Source of the DNA: Glandiceps talaboti
Lineage: Eukaryota; Hemichordata; Enteropneusta; Spengelidae
Length of the DNA: 64,000 nt
Direction: 5' to 3'
NCBI RefSeq assembly: GCF_964340395.1
Contig: NC_135565.1
Coordinates: 19,764,709-19,828,708, forward strand
Below the pieces are notes generated by a model, which saw only the letters and a list, made by a program, of their open reading frames with translations, had not been told where the DNA came from and did no database searches. How positions within the stretch are numbered: position 1 is the stretch's first letter; each line of letters opens with the position of its first letter. Both the position numbers and the translations under genes were made by a program. Below, piece by piece: positions 1 through 35,945 of the stretch.

Positions 1-1120
1 TGCACATAAAGGGCAGAGCTGTTATAGCAGTTTGCGTGAAATCAAATGTGCTACATCAAAGGCAGTCATTCATTTTCAATCAATGATGCATGCCCGAGTA
101 GGAGTGGAGCAGAGGTCGCTTGGTGTTGACAGAGCATCAAACAGTCTGTCGCACACAAACCGATGAGGACAACTCTACATTACGCATGCGTGGGGAATAC
201 AGTCGTCTCCCGTGCATTGAGAGTGAAAATACTGGTCCACAGTGAGGTTAGATTGAGATTCAAGGTAGGTCGATCATGTTCCTTAAAATGTCCGACATTT
301 CCAAAAATCATTATGACCATTGGACGAAATTATGTTCACTTATAAATAACCGGGCTCTGTATATTGCCTTATTTCTTACATTATGTAGAATTGTTCTTAG
401 CTAGCCTTAGAAGGGGCCACGGTGCCTTCTCAGACTTATTACATATGATTGCTATACCTTGGTATCCATGTCTGCACTCCTGTTGGCATGGAGACGCCTA
501 AAATCACCTGTCTTGAAAATGACATAGATACGGGGAAAATTTGACGCCCGCTTTGTACCTCTCTCCTATTTGGAAATATGAAACACCTAACATCTTCACT
601 TATTGAGTTGATAATCAATTTTCATCGACATGAGATACGGTTGATAGATATTGAGTATAATACTCTCCAATTACACCACAGTGACAGTCACTTGTGGGTT
701 GTGACTGCATTATTAAACATAATTGTATTTTACATATCTGGTCGATTTTACGTACATGTCATAAATCACACACTTTGGACTTTAATATTTATCAATAGAT
801 ATACAAGTATACATTCGATAATATAATTAACCGACCAACGAGAAACGTGTTAATATCGATCTTAATTGTAACACATGATTGTGATTGACAGTGTAATCAG
901 TAACTACGACACCTTCAAAAAATATAAAAACTTAAAAAACAATATTTTGAAGATCAGATATATAATTATTCCACCGACGAAGCATCATAAACGATGTTGT
1001 CTTCAATAGACTTGGGGCTTTTGTACAAACAATTTCGAGTCAGTGTTAGAACTGTGTCACTTTGGAATCAAATATATATTGAATGTTGGTGTAATTTGTA
1101 CCAAGATATTTTAAGCTAGT

Positions 1121-1203
1121 GTGTGTGTATGTATGTATGTATGTATGTATGTATGTATGTATGTATGTATGTATGTATGTATGTATGTATGTATGTATGT
1201 ATG
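1121..1203. repeat. GTAT microsatellite
   Basis: A short GT run leads into about 19 nearly perfect copies of GTAT. The open frame across its minus strand (His-Thr-Tyr-Ile repeats) is a repeat artefact. Confidence 0.95.
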
Positions 1204-1730
1204 AATTACAACATTGAGGTGGATGTGTTGAATCTAGAGTACAAACAGTTATATTCATTCCAGTGACGTTAAACTTTCATTCAACCTGTAGTCATATCAA
1301 TTTCACGACACTTTAGGCATTTTCTTTGTTTTCTATGGTTGCCTTGGAAACCAAGTTGTGTATTGTTTGTCTTGGAGATCACATTGCACTCTATATTGTA
1401 TTAGATTTCTATTTATATAACAATTAACATCGCGTATAATAGAATAGTGCGGATTTCTAGCTGTAGCGAAATGCTATTGACAAATCGTCTTATTTTATGA
1501 TTCACTACAAAGAACTGTTGACGCATCAACTTGTTACGTAATCAAACATTCGGTTACCTGTATTGTTTTTATCATGTTTATACCAAAGACTACATCATGT
1601 ACGGATTTATAGCCTATATTTGTTTTAATTTGAATGATAATACCATGCAAACAATCAATGCATGAACAATCAATAGATTCAAACATGCTAAATATAACGT
1701 ACCGCCGTTATACGTCAGAGTTACAAGCTG

Positions 1731-1738
1731 TGACGTCA
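1731..1738. promoter_or_regulatory. Perfect CRE palindrome TGACGTCA
   Basis: A full 8-bp CREB/ATF palindrome lies 1.7 kb upstream of the stomatin start. It is one of seven in the window. The match is exact, but function is unknown. Confidence 0.3.
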
Positions 1739-1946
1739 CATGCACTGTTGGGTCACGGGCCGGTGTCTCAAAATCGGGTGACACTCATTTCTCCGAAATA
1801 ACAAAAAAAATGCATGGTTCCGATTACGCTCAATTTTAGAATAGGTGGGGCAAGTAGATTTTTTATTTATTTTTTGAATATATTTTTTCATATGTGAGTG
1901 TTTAGTTCAGTTATGTTGTCCGTTATTTTCCAAATGGTCTATGTTT

Positions 1947-2155
1947 GGTTTCTTCCCATAAGATGTACAGCCATTACAGATTGAAGAACAGTTTTATATT
2001 GTCTTTTTAAGTTGATGTCAGTTTCCGCATCCACTGTTTCTCGCAAGACTTCACACAAATTTTTCGCGAATTTATTACTTTTTTCTTTAAATACGTAAAA
2101 TAAAAAGTTAGGATCGGCGTGTAAAACGAGGTGGAACCAAACAATTTTCTAGGCC
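1947..2155 (-). repeat. Dispersed repeat family A, copy 1
   Basis: The reverse complement of this stretch matches 21461-21680 along its whole length. Shared blocks include GGCCTA followed by an A-rich run and TTGTTTGGTTC, then GTCTTG, AAACTGACAT, AAAAGACAATATAAAACTG and AGAAGAAACCAA. Divergence is substantial, so the copies are old. No open reading frame or terminal repeat is obvious, which fits a SINE or a non-autonomous DNA element. The class is not determined. Confidence 0.75.
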
Positions 2156-2419
2156 GAATAATAACGAAAATAATTTCATAGTCCTACGTGTACAAAAGAG
2201 TGCTTTCAATAAAATAGATTGTCCTAGCCTGTTCTATATTATATAGCGGCTTGTAATATTTTATTTATTTATTGCACCCCTTTTGTATCAGGGACTCACT
2301 ATGCATGTTAGGAGCACACGCAGAATATTAAAGTATTTAAGATAGTTGTTTTCCTTGTCTACGCAAGGTATACAGCTCGGACCATCGTTTTCTATTATAA
2401 CTCATTATAGTGGTCTAAG

Positions 2420-2610
2420 CATAGGGGGCTCGTCTTCCAACAGTGAATACGTTGCAATAATAAACAAGTGATGTAGAATATACAATAAAATGAGATAAAA
2501 TGAATTAATACTTAGTCTGGGTTCTTTTTTTTATAGATCGAGAATTTTGTGATCACTTGTTTATTATTGCAACTTACTCACTGTTGGAAGACGAGCCCCG
2601 GCCCCCTATG
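2420..2610. mobile_element. Foldback (MITE-like) element
   Basis: Left arm 2420-2472 and right arm 2552-2610 are near-perfect inverted repeats. They begin CATAGGGGGC and continue with CTCGTCTTCCAACAGTGA and TTGCAATAATAAACAAGTG. The right arm carries a small extra insertion in the G/C run. About 80 nt of unique AT-rich sequence separates the arms. No coding capacity and no convincing target-site duplication are visible, so the superfamily is open. Length and structure fit a miniature inverted-repeat transposable element. Confidence 0.75.
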
Positions 2611-3402
2611 TAGAGCGTACATTTGTAGTTGCAGGATTCGTTTGATATTTTCTATAGCCTAAAACGGCAATCTCAAGCAACAATACGTGTCTTTGTGGTT
2701 CTTGCTATCATTGGAATACACACTTTCTCTGGCTATCCATCTAAACCTATGTACAGTCAATTTTTTGTACACACACAGTATTATTGTCATTGCCAGATAT
2801 TAAATATAAAATGTGAAACATTTGAAATATTTCATATAAAAATTATAATTAAAACGTACAGACAGTCTGATCACCTGTAAAGTGTATATATAAATGCCAC
2901 GTGACATTCATATTCTATATCCAAGGATGGTGTATTCCCTAAGTGGATGATTAGAATGGAGATGTTAAAATGTAAGATTAAAATATATTACTTCTAGGGG
3001 ATGTATTACAGCTCGCGGTGCCCAAGTTAACGCATCACAACTCATTCGTCATGGTCGCGTAATTTTGTGATCGATCAACTATATTTGGTTGCTGTAAAAA
3101 GGCAGAAGTCGATTGCAATTTCTTTTACATCTTCCTTTTTTAAAATTGTTTACGTGTCCGACAGGTCGTCGTAGCTGTTTGCACAGCGTTATTAACACTC
3201 ACGAGACTACCTCGAGACGTGTTAATGGAAATTTCGAGTCATTACGTTGAGGTCACGTGTTCTTTTTTCAAATTTGCATATCAGCTCGTTGTGTGTATTC
3301 ATTATCTTGTATGTATTTTGCATGTTTTGCAGTATCACGGCGTACTACGTCACACCACACCCAATCCAGGACAGACCAGCCGATTAGGCCACACAGTTGT
3401 AC

Positions 3403-24269
<20,867 letters not shown>

Positions 24270-24764
24270 ATGAGTTCTGAAGACACCATCAAGCCACAAC
24301 AGGAGACCTATATGCCACCAAATCACAAACTAGAGTTTTATAAATCACATTCCAAAGTAAATCACATTATATTGGTTTCTTATGATGTGTTTATGAATTT
24401 TTGTCATATTCACATTTTGAAATTATAATAAGTGACTTTGCCGTTGACCTCGAGTGAAATACCTAAGAACACTTGCAGAGGCTTTTATGATATGATACGT
24501 TATCAATAACCAAGTCGAAGGCAAAGTTATGTGGTCCCTCCAGTACAATGCCTACCACACCTATTTCAACAATGACTAAGTCATCCTGACAAAAAGTAAG
24601 AACATTCTATTATGTTTGTAGGGGTGATAGCATGGTACTGAAGGCAGCTAGATTGAAAATTCTAATTGATAGTACTCCTGTTGTGAGAGTGTTTTTTCCA
24701 GATTATTGGCAATACCACCGCAACGTGTTACGCAATTTATCTGTGTATGCTAAATTTTAATAAA
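24270..24764 (+). other. Probable stomatin 3' UTR
   Basis: Non-coding sequence from the stop codon to the first good poly(A) signal. No repeats of note. Confidence 0.6.
24759..24764 (+). terminator. Candidate stomatin poly(A) signal AATAAA
   Basis: Canonical hexamer 490 nt downstream of the stop codon. Later signals could also be used; only transcript data would decide. Confidence 0.5.
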
Positions 24765-25156
24765 CGGTACCCTCATACCATTCAGTTGTAGTAATAGACA
24801 GAACACAGATCTGTATTATCTTTGGCTGATTTTCATTCCTATTCTTTCTGATACATTTTTAAAAATTATTTTATCAGAATTAGGCTGAACCTATAAATAT
24901 ATACACCGATATAGTCTTTCTTCCCCTCAGTCTTACTTTCATTTTTTGTTCTATGGTCTCAAATTTATTGTAAATCACTCAAAATTTTCTATGAAAAAGA
25001 CAAACTTTATGGTATTATTAAATTAAATTACTATTCTCTAGATGATTTCCTACAAATTGTGATCCTTTGACTAGCTATGAAATCTAAAAACAATGAATTC
25101 TAAAAATGAATACCATTTCGGAAATTTTAACAATATGAAAGAAGTACATGTACATG

Positions 25157-25171
25157 TGCGCCCTCTAGAGG
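25157..25171 (-). promoter_or_regulatory. CTCF-like motif
   Basis: The minus strand reads CCTCTAGAGGGCGCA, 13 of 15 positions of the CTCF core consensus CCASYAGRKGGCRSY. Motif match only. Confidence 0.3.
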
Positions 25172-25536
25172 GCAGATGTTTACAAGGATTAATTTGTCAG
25201 CTGTTGTCATGACAGTGACACTAAAATTTTCTACATTGATTTGAATTCTAAATTCTGATTTTTACTTGTTATGAATTAATCAAAATTGATGTATAGTACC
25301 CCTTATTGTGTGATTACTCCGAAATGTATATATAAATTATGTTTGAAGTGAAATAATAGAATGGCTACAAATATTACATATTTAAAATATCACTCATTTA
25401 ATATTATATGTATGTATATCTTATAACCTAAAGACTGGAATTTGATATACAGTTTTATTTACACATAAAAAACTAGTCTTGTTACGTGTGCATATACAAC
25501 CTCTAAAACTATATATTTGTTAGTTTTCATTGAGAT

Positions 25537-25697
25537 CTTGTGTAATGCAACACTACAGGTAGATAGCTTGTATATGGCAACACTTACAGGTAGAGAACTT
25601 GTATGTGGCAGCACTTACAGGTAGAGAACTTGTATGTGGCAGCACTTACAGGTAGAGAACTTGTATGTGGCAGCACTTACAGGTAGAGAACTTGTAT
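25537..25697 (+). repeat. 31-bp tandem repeat, about five copies
   Basis: CTTGTATGTGGCAGCACTTA then CAGGTAGAGAA, with starts at 25567, 25598, 25629, 25660 and 25691 after a diverged first copy. Same period length as the 20341-21003 array, but only weakly similar in sequence. Confidence 0.93.
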
Positions 25698-26309
25698 AGG
25701 TAAAGAATAAGACTGCATATCACATTCCAGTTTGTGACCATGTGTCGTACATTTTCTGCTATTATACACTTTGTAGTCGTGTGAGTTATCAAAAGGTAAA
25801 CAGTGTTCTTTTTAATACAGGGTGTTTTGTAATTATAACATTTGATAATTTGTTTTTTGTACATAATGGCATAGTATTTCCCTTACTCACGAGTTTTTTG
25901 TTTGGTAAATTGAATAGTTTGTACTGGAAGAGCTAAGTGTAAGAATGCTGTAAGCCGAGATATTGTCTGATTCGTGATATCGGCTAGATTTTTGATGCTA
26001 TAGATGCTTCTCCTAGATTAGAACACTATCAATACAAACTGTGTGTTTGGTTGTATCTCTCTGTAGTTGGGTCACAGTTGTCACAGAACATGAATAATAC
26101 TGTTATTCGGTCACACCACGGACAGAAAAGAAAAAACACACCAGGCAATAAGGATGAGGAATATTTTCTGGGTAGAATACTAGATTGAACTCAAACAGCA
26201 AGAAAAAAGCACAGTTAGGAAAAAGGGTGAAAAGTGAGAAAGAAACGAAGATATTCCTTCAACTACAGACCTTGTATCACATTGAAAGAAGGATAGTGTG
26301 TATTTCATC

Positions 26310-26669
26310 TTAAATTGGCCATATGGATGAGAATTGGGTTTTTTATTTTTTATTTTTTATTTATAAAACAATTTTATCATCGCAACCTACTTTAAAAATA
26401 AATGTGAAACAACATAGACCAAGTCTGTGTTTGTAATGTAACTCAACACTTTGCAAAAAGCTAAACAAATGTGTAAAAAGTTTGTTATTGTACGTACAGT
26501 AACAAATATTTGTACATGTTTAGTAATCTTTTGCAATTTATGGAGTTACAAACACAGACTTAGTCTTTGTTGTTTCACATTAATTGTCAAGTAGGAGGCC
26601 ATGATAAAATTGTTTTATAAATTACAAATCCAAATAAATACCCAATTCTCATTTATATAACCAATTTAA
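26310..26669. mobile_element. TTAA-flanked near-palindromic foldback element, copy 2
   Basis: Bounded by TTAA at 26310-26313 and 26666-26669, with termini ATTGG-ATAT-ATGAGAATTGGG. It carries the same internal mirrored blocks as copy 1: TCTGTGTTTGTAA near 26425 and TTACAAACACAGAC near 26545. It is diverged from copy 1 but collinear, about 360 bp, with no coding capacity. Likely the same piggyBac-like MITE family. Confidence 0.88.
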
Positions 26670-26963
26670 TGTACATCTACATTTTGTATTTGCACTAAAA
26701 AATTATTTTGTATGTTAATTATATTATTCCATCCTAGTATATCTTTGGCATTTTATCCTCAACTATTAACAAAAATTGTGGGTGAGTATATGCATGATAT
26801 CTGTTGTAATGGTAACCAATTGGGTGTTGTTAGTTCTCCAGTTATTACTTTACTCAGTTCACATTTACATCAATCAAACGTTTTCAAACTGTCACTGCCA
26901 GTGTTTTTGTGAAGGGCAGCAAGTAGGTAAAATTTGCTTTAAGTTCACCAAGTGTTTACCAGA

Positions 26964-27200
26964 TGGTTTCATCACGGTTCCCCAGGTGGTTTACCAGGTT
27001 CCCCAGATGGTTTCATCAGGGTTCCCCAGGTGGTTTACCAGGGTTCCCCAGATGGTTTCTTCAGGGTTTCCCCAGGTGGTTTACCAGGGTTCCCCAGATG
27101 GTTTCATCAGGGTTCCCCAGGTGGTTTCATCAGGGTTCCCCAGGTGGTTTACCAGGTGTTTCACCAGGATTCCCTAGGTGTTTTACAGAGGTTCCCCACC
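26964..27200 (+). repeat. Minisatellite of alternating 23- and 22-bp units
   Basis: Type 1 units read GGTTTCATCAGGGTTCCCCA, and type 2 units GGTTTACCAGGGTTCCCCAG. They alternate for most of the array, giving a dimer period of about 45 bp, and decay at the right end. Confidence 0.9.
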
Positions 27201-28111
27201 ATCAAAAATGGCACCAAGGTATGGAAATCTATGCAAATTCTATCAGATTTCCCCCTGTCTGTTCCCCAAATTTTATCAAAAACACTGACATAAGAACGCA
27301 ATGATATAGTTGCAGCACTAAATGTACATTAAAGAGGTTGAATGTAGACGTTGTAGAATTGCCAAATAAAGAGGTTGACTTACACAATAGATAAAAGTTA
27401 GACTTGACAAATGGGCTGTTTTATTCCTGTATTTGTTATTTAACATTAAGAGATTCATGTATGTACAAAAGTTAGATTTTTTCCTAATTTTATTAATTTA
27501 CCTCATTTGTGATCTTTCAAATGAATTGTTTTCGATTCTTCATTAACTTCACATACATTTCAGAAGTTCTTGTAACAGTTTCTTGTTGGATATTAATAAA
27601 ATTTCTATTTCTTACCCACACAAACCCACCAGTACTTATTCCTCTTTCTGATTCCCTGTGTGTCTTAAAAGTGTGTTTAAATCCTTACTTACACCTCCAC
27701 AACCACCCCCACCCCCACCCTCACGAATGGACCTGTTGCTTGTTCCCAAATACACGATTCTTTACACATATATAGAATAACAGCAGTATGTATGGTCAAA
27801 TTTCAAGGACTGGTGCCCAGTGAAGAGATAGTTACAGGCGTCAGGGTTGTTGGCGATAGCGCCAACTACGGTCAAAACTTGTATCTACACAATAACTATG
27901 CTGAGTCAAGCAGCCTGTGTCCTTGCCAACATGGTACAAACAGTCTCAACAGTACATCACAAGACCGATTTTGAGCTGACGCTCTATTTGTAGTTATGAA
28001 GTGAAATACGAGAAGGGGTCAAATGAATAAAAGAAATCTTGTGGAAACGTTCTGCATGGTTGAACCTATATATAAGATATGACGCATGACCCTTCAATAC
28101 CACCGAGCGTG

Positions 28112-28119
28112 TGACGTCA
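28112..28119. promoter_or_regulatory. Perfect CRE palindrome TGACGTCA
   Basis: Exact CREB/ATF palindrome in intergenic DNA, one of seven in the window. Confidence 0.25.
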
Positions 28120-28823
28120 TGGGCGTTCAAACTTGCGAAACAATAATGTACATGTGGAAAGGTTGGATCACACTATATACTAACGACTAATCTCCTGTAA
28201 TCTATCTCAACTAATAAAAGTTATTCTGTCTCTATCGTATATAGGTGTTAAATATCAGGGGAGTTTTAACAGTGACAGTCACAGTCACTAGTAAACCTCA
28301 GACCACGAGAATAAACGTAGCAGCAATATGTTGTTTGCACGATTGTCAGGAATGAATCCCCGTTGTAATTATTGTAAAATGAACGGTTTTATTTCTTTCA
28401 CGTACCGAGACTAGGGCAAAGCTGAACACGAGGGATATCCGGGAGATGCGAAAGAACCAAACATATTTCAGTGTGTGCATACTTCATATATAGGTTTGTT
28501 TCCCATCATGGTGGACTATATTACCCGTCTTTTCTGTTTGGAGCATTGACTTTGTTGTTAGATTGAAGCATATAGACCCACAACCAAATTGGTGGAAGGT
28601 CTATGATTGATGAGTTTTCGGAGTTGAGGTTTCTTTATGTAAATATAATCAAAAACGTGTTTGCTTGCAAAGAAAGCGATATCTATCTTATAATTAAGTT
28701 AAGAAACCAACCTCTTTCTCATAAGAAATAAAGCGAAGCTAATCTGTAATACTATACGCGTATAATGCATTGTAAATACGCGTACCTTTCACGCAACTTG
28801 GGGCCTTGCCAACGAATATAAAT

Positions 28824-28838
28824 AGCGCCCTCGTGTGG
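28824..28838 (-). promoter_or_regulatory. CTCF-like motif
   Basis: The minus strand reads CCACACGAGGGCGCT, 13 of 15 consensus positions and in the same orientation as the sites at 25157 and 33465. Confidence 0.3.
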
Positions 28839-29789
28839 CATAAAGCCACTTTTGACGCATCACGTTTTTATCACTAGGTGAGTGATTTCATATCATGGCA
28901 AGAAAAGGGTAATGACCGTAAATGAAACCCAGTTTGTTCTTTTTGTTTAAATAAATCATTGACTGACAATTGTTCAATAATGTACACAACTTTGAAATAT
29001 TGGATCCCAAAATGATATTGCGACCTAATGGTTCAATAATCTTCCGAAGAATAAGGTTTCACCTAAAATATTTACAGATGATAAAACTTCGGATTTTTGT
29101 CTTTCTAAGAGTAGCGATATATTGAACTCATCCTGTTTTATAATACGAACAGACTCCACATTACATTGGTGTTACACGAATGGCATCAGAACCGAGTAGC
29201 CCCAGCATTATCCGTAACTCGATTTCGAGAACAACATACCATGTTTGGTGACTCACTTGCATATAGATAATCAAAATGAACCCTGTCTTCCAACCTTTAC
29301 CGTATATCACATTAATTGAAATACATACGTGTCTCTATTTACCCTAATGTACACTATTAAAATTAATTACATATATAAATGCACACCCAATTTCCGCATC
29401 AAATTTATGATTTTGCCCATTAAGCCTTCTAATACAGAAACCGTATGGTCTGACGATATTGCTCGTGTTAAATGTATTGTCTGTTGGTAATTCGTTCCTC
29501 GTTGAAATTCAAGGCAATAAATAAGCCTTTCAATTCGATGTAATAAAATTGTTTATACATAAATATAGTATCGTATGTTTGGTTCCTACTAAAGAAATAG
29601 CCTGAATATAAATAACAATTCCAAATAACTGAGACAAAATATTATTAAACTACAGAAATTGTTTAAGTTATATATGAACACCACTAACACTGACTTGCAA
29701 ATGTGTACTAAAATATTTAAAATGAAGGGTCAAATAAATGGCAGATCGACTCTTACTGCCATCCTCTCAAAGCAAAGTGAAGATATGGT

Positions 29790-30104
29790 TTTGTTTGTTT
29801 GTTTGTTTGTTTGTTTGTTTGTTTGTTTGTTTGTTTGTTTGTTTGTTTGTTTGTTTGTTTTGCTTGTTTGTTTGTTTGTTTTGTTATAAGCATATTTTAT
29901 TCCATACATACATACATACATACATACATACATACATACATACATACATACATACATACATACATACATACACACACACATATATACATACATACATACA
30001 TACATACATACATACATACATACATACATACATACATACATACATACATACATACATACATACATACATACATACATACATGCATACATACATACATACA
30101 TATA
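29790..30104. repeat. TTTG array followed by CATA array
   Basis: About 90 bp of TTTG units (29790-29881), then about 200 bp of CATA units (29905-30104) with a short CA interruption. Open frames of up to 186 codons are artefacts. Confidence 0.97.
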
Positions 30105-31069
30105 ATGGTACGGACAAACATATACTTGGAAGGTCAGGGGCATAGATAGTAGAGAAACACATGGATATAATCTTTGTATGTGCGTGTTTATGTTATAATT
30201 ACAATTTATTAGCATGTCACAAATCGAGACTGGAATATATCCACAATATGTTGTATACTGACTCTCTGCATAATAGTTTATTGCCCCCATATAGTTCCAT
30301 CACTACTGGCCACGGTGGTTTTCAGAGTCAATCTGCGATAACACAACATCAATGAGTATAATGCTGTATCAGACGAACCAAATCGAGATAATAGTCTGAT
30401 AACGTATGCATTTATGAATGATGTGGAAGTATATTATCGATATTTTTAATGAAATCTCTACCGTTATTAGCGACATTGCTGATTTCGATTCTGTCATATA
30501 CAGCTGTTCACAACTCCCGGCCAGGCTGTAAGAATCGAACCACTACCGTTACCATGGATACAATGTAGGGAAAATGGTATAACATTTATCGGCAGAGGAA
30601 GAATATTTTTTCCGTTCTTTCACAAAGTGTCCCTTGGGGAATGTACTCTACAGTTGCCATACATCACAATTACCAGCATCAACCAAAAATTATACATTCA
30701 AAATATTAGAATGACATTTCTTTATGTCGATAATTCTACACCCTTCTCGTAAATTTTGGCGGGAACAGTATGGCGATAAGATCAGTGATAAAACAAAAGC
30801 AATATTTTCTATGTTATTAACATCGTATGTTCACCGAACGAAATTAATGTATGTAATATTATATTGATAACAGAAATTGGCGGGAAACCAGTTCTATATA
30901 AACATATCGCAAAATCATGAATGTGATTAATGGTAGTATTATGTTAACTTATTGTCTGTCATCACCGAACAAAGCTTGAATGGCAATGCATATAATGCCA
31001 TCAGATTTGAATAGAGTTGCGGGCTAAATTACTTTCATCCCGGTCTTATCATGGTTTGCTTTCGGATTA

Positions 31070-31125
31070 CAGCGAGTAACATATTGTTCTGACAGGCAGG
31101 CTTTGTTTGCAACGATATAGCACAC
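31070..31125 (+). repeat. Degenerate relative of the 163-bp duplicated segment
   Basis: GAGTAACAT, TTGT-CTGACAG, AGGCTTTGTT and CAAC-AT align in order with the 3' half of the segments at 36598 and 47754, with many mismatches. This suggests an older family. Confidence 0.5.
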
Positions 31126-31852
31126 ACCAATGCTCGGATATGACTGTCTCCTCTGAAAACATTAACGACTTTGATAGCCTGTTCAATTGAAAACCATTAT
31201 GAGACAGGCTAATCACTCCAATATCAGACAGATGTCGGTGATGATAGAAGTTTATGATTTATAACGACGTAATTAAAACTTTGAGGCGCCATCGTAAACA
31301 ACTGCCCCCTTTACGATAACAACTGTCCCCTTTACGATAGCTACAGTTCATAGAGGTATGAGTGATAGAAATATAGGAGAAATCTCGTTTATGGCATCTT
31401 TAAATCATTTTTTTTTAGAATAGCAAGTATTTAGAAATCGAATTGTGATACATGTCGAAATCGACCAACCTCCTAATTAGCATAATCTATACTCTGGGCT
31501 AACAAAGCCAAACACTACTGTACTGGTATCTATGGAAACCGAACCCGTCGAAAACTATAATTAATGACACAGAGGAATCAAATTGGTTAAATGAACTCTG
31601 TTACCTCGAGAGATTTAATAGAGTGAGGGCATGCACAATTGCTTGAAAGGGAATTGTTATAATATAAATGGTGGATTGAACAGAATGTTGTATAAAACTT
31701 GTGCATGTAAAACATTGTACGGAATCTACAGAAGGAAAAGCTTATTTTCAATCGTGTTACTATTAGATTTCCGGTTTAACTTTGTAATCGACAACATAAT
31801 AGTTGGTCAATATTATGATTGTGATGAAATAACATGGTCATTGACTGGCAGC

Positions 31853-31860
31853 TGACGTCA
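31853..31860. promoter_or_regulatory. Perfect CRE palindrome TGACGTCA
   Basis: Exact CREB/ATF palindrome; no gene nearby. Confidence 0.25.
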
Positions 31861-32241
31861 GTATCCAATATACCTGTATAACCACGTGACTTGAAAATAA
31901 ATATGTTGCCAATACAATGAAGGTAACAGGTTTTACAATATTTTCTTTATAGTGATTAGGTCTCCTTTATTAATTGGGTTAATCTTTTGTAATTGGTTAA
32001 TTTTCACCCATCAATTAATATCACTATAGTTTGACGTGTCCATTCAGTCACAATGTAAATATAGACGTAATTGATTGTATCTCAATACAAAGGCTAATCA
32101 GACTCATAGAAGACAAACGGTATTAATTAGATGCCCATTAATATGTCTCCACTTCTCTGATTGTCTATTTACTTTCTCTCTATATCTCCCATATTAGGTC
32201 CACTATAATCTTATCTCGATGTCTTTGTTGTTAGTCTGTTT

Positions 32242-34477
<2,236 letters not shown>

Positions 34478-34656
34478 TATACATACATACATACATACAT
34501 ACATACATACATACATACATACATACATACATACATACACACACACACTGTACATACATACATACATACATACATACATACATACATACATACATACACA
34601 CACACACATACATACATACATACATACATACATACATACATACATACATACATACA

Positions 34657-34685
<29 letters not shown>
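34478..34685. repeat. CATA tetranucleotide array
   Basis: About 50 CATA units with CA interruptions. Open frames on both strands are artefacts. Confidence 0.97.
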
Positions 34686-34689
<4 letters not shown>

Positions 34690-35154
34690 GAATGTTATAG
34701 ACTTAATTTTAAAAGGAATAAATGATGTAATAAGTCGGTACTCAGAGTTCACGCTTCGAGCGATCTTCAGACAACTAAATTGGGATTGTCAAGGTCGGTA
34801 CATACACTTGTTGCCTCACCTCACCTTGCTGTTCTCTGCTCTCCTTTCCTCTCGTCTCCTGTCCTCGCCTTGCCCCCTAGCTCTACTACGGTCTACCATT
34901 TTGTTTACTCTGCTGTTTGTATGTATATATTGCGTAAGAAGATGGTCGGACTAAACTATTCTTTACGGGGGTTTACTTCTATAGTTGGCGAGCGAGTATT
35001 TACCTTCAAAGCGACATTTCGAGACCAGTTCGGATTTTTTTGTTCAATAACATTCTCTTTTCAGCATTGATTATACAAAGTTTCTCAGTTAAACAGAGGT
35101 TACAATGTTTCGTCTCACTTTTATAAGCAGCCACTTGGGTGATGATCATCATAC

Positions 35155-35505
<351 letters not shown>

Positions 35506-35511
35506 TACAAA

Positions 35512-35513
35512 AC

Positions 35514-35612
<99 letters not shown>
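35512..35612. repeat. TA dinucleotide array
   Basis: About 48 TA units with one TAA break. Confidence 0.95.
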
Positions 35613-35677
35613 ATATATGTATATGATAGCTCTCCAAGGTGACTGAGCACTCTGCTTGGCGAAAGAAGAATGAAACA

Positions 35678-35680
<3 letters not shown>

Positions 35681-35740
<60 letters not shown>
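35681..35740. repeat. CT dinucleotide array
   Basis: About 29 CT units. Confidence 0.95.
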
Positions 35741-35839
35741 AAATCAAGTCAAGTCAAATCAAATCAATCCCTTTCCAATAAAATCCCTCCACACCTTCAT
35801 TCAAATCAACTCAGCTTTCATACAACATAAGATATTTGA

Positions 35840-35945
35840 GTTTCGGTGGCCGAGTGATTTATGGTTCACGTGCCTCTTACACCACAGCAGTCTAGATTAA
35901 AACCCGCCCAGAGTTAGCCGCACGGGTTAGGATGTAAAAAAAATC
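35840..35945 (+). mobile_element. Possible tRNA-derived SINE or tRNA pseudogene
   Basis: TGGCCGAGTGA matches the RNA polymerase III A box at 10 of 11 positions, in the context GGTGGCCGAGTG typical of Leu/Ser tRNAs. A weak B-box-like AGATTAAAACC follows about 45 nt later, then GAGTTAGCCGCACGGGTTAG and a short poly-A. The B box is too decayed for a working tRNA. A tRNA-headed SINE fragment is the simplest reading. Confidence 0.45.

Larger units (their letters stand above)
1..3402. other. 5' flank of the stomatin gene, no gene recognised
   Basis: AT-rich sequence upstream of the stomatin start codon. Only short open frames are present, none resembling a known protein. It holds a GTAT tetranucleotide tract, one copy of a dispersed repeat, a foldback element and a perfect CRE palindrome, each listed separately. 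The last few hundred bases should contain the promoter and 5' UTR, but I see no convincing TATA box or CpG island, and no upstream non-coding exon can be defined by eye. Confidence 0.6.
24765..29789. other. Intergenic, no gene recognised
   Basis: AT-rich sequence with a CTCF-like site, a 31-bp tandem repeat, the second TTAA foldback element and a 22/23-bp minisatellite. Open frames over the minisatellite (113-133 codons) follow the repeat period and are rejected. Confidence 0.6.

Noticed and set aside
26776-27304. Pro/Trp/Phe-rich repeat protein in three frames
   Set aside because: The frames track the 22/23-bp minisatellite and have no start context or domain.
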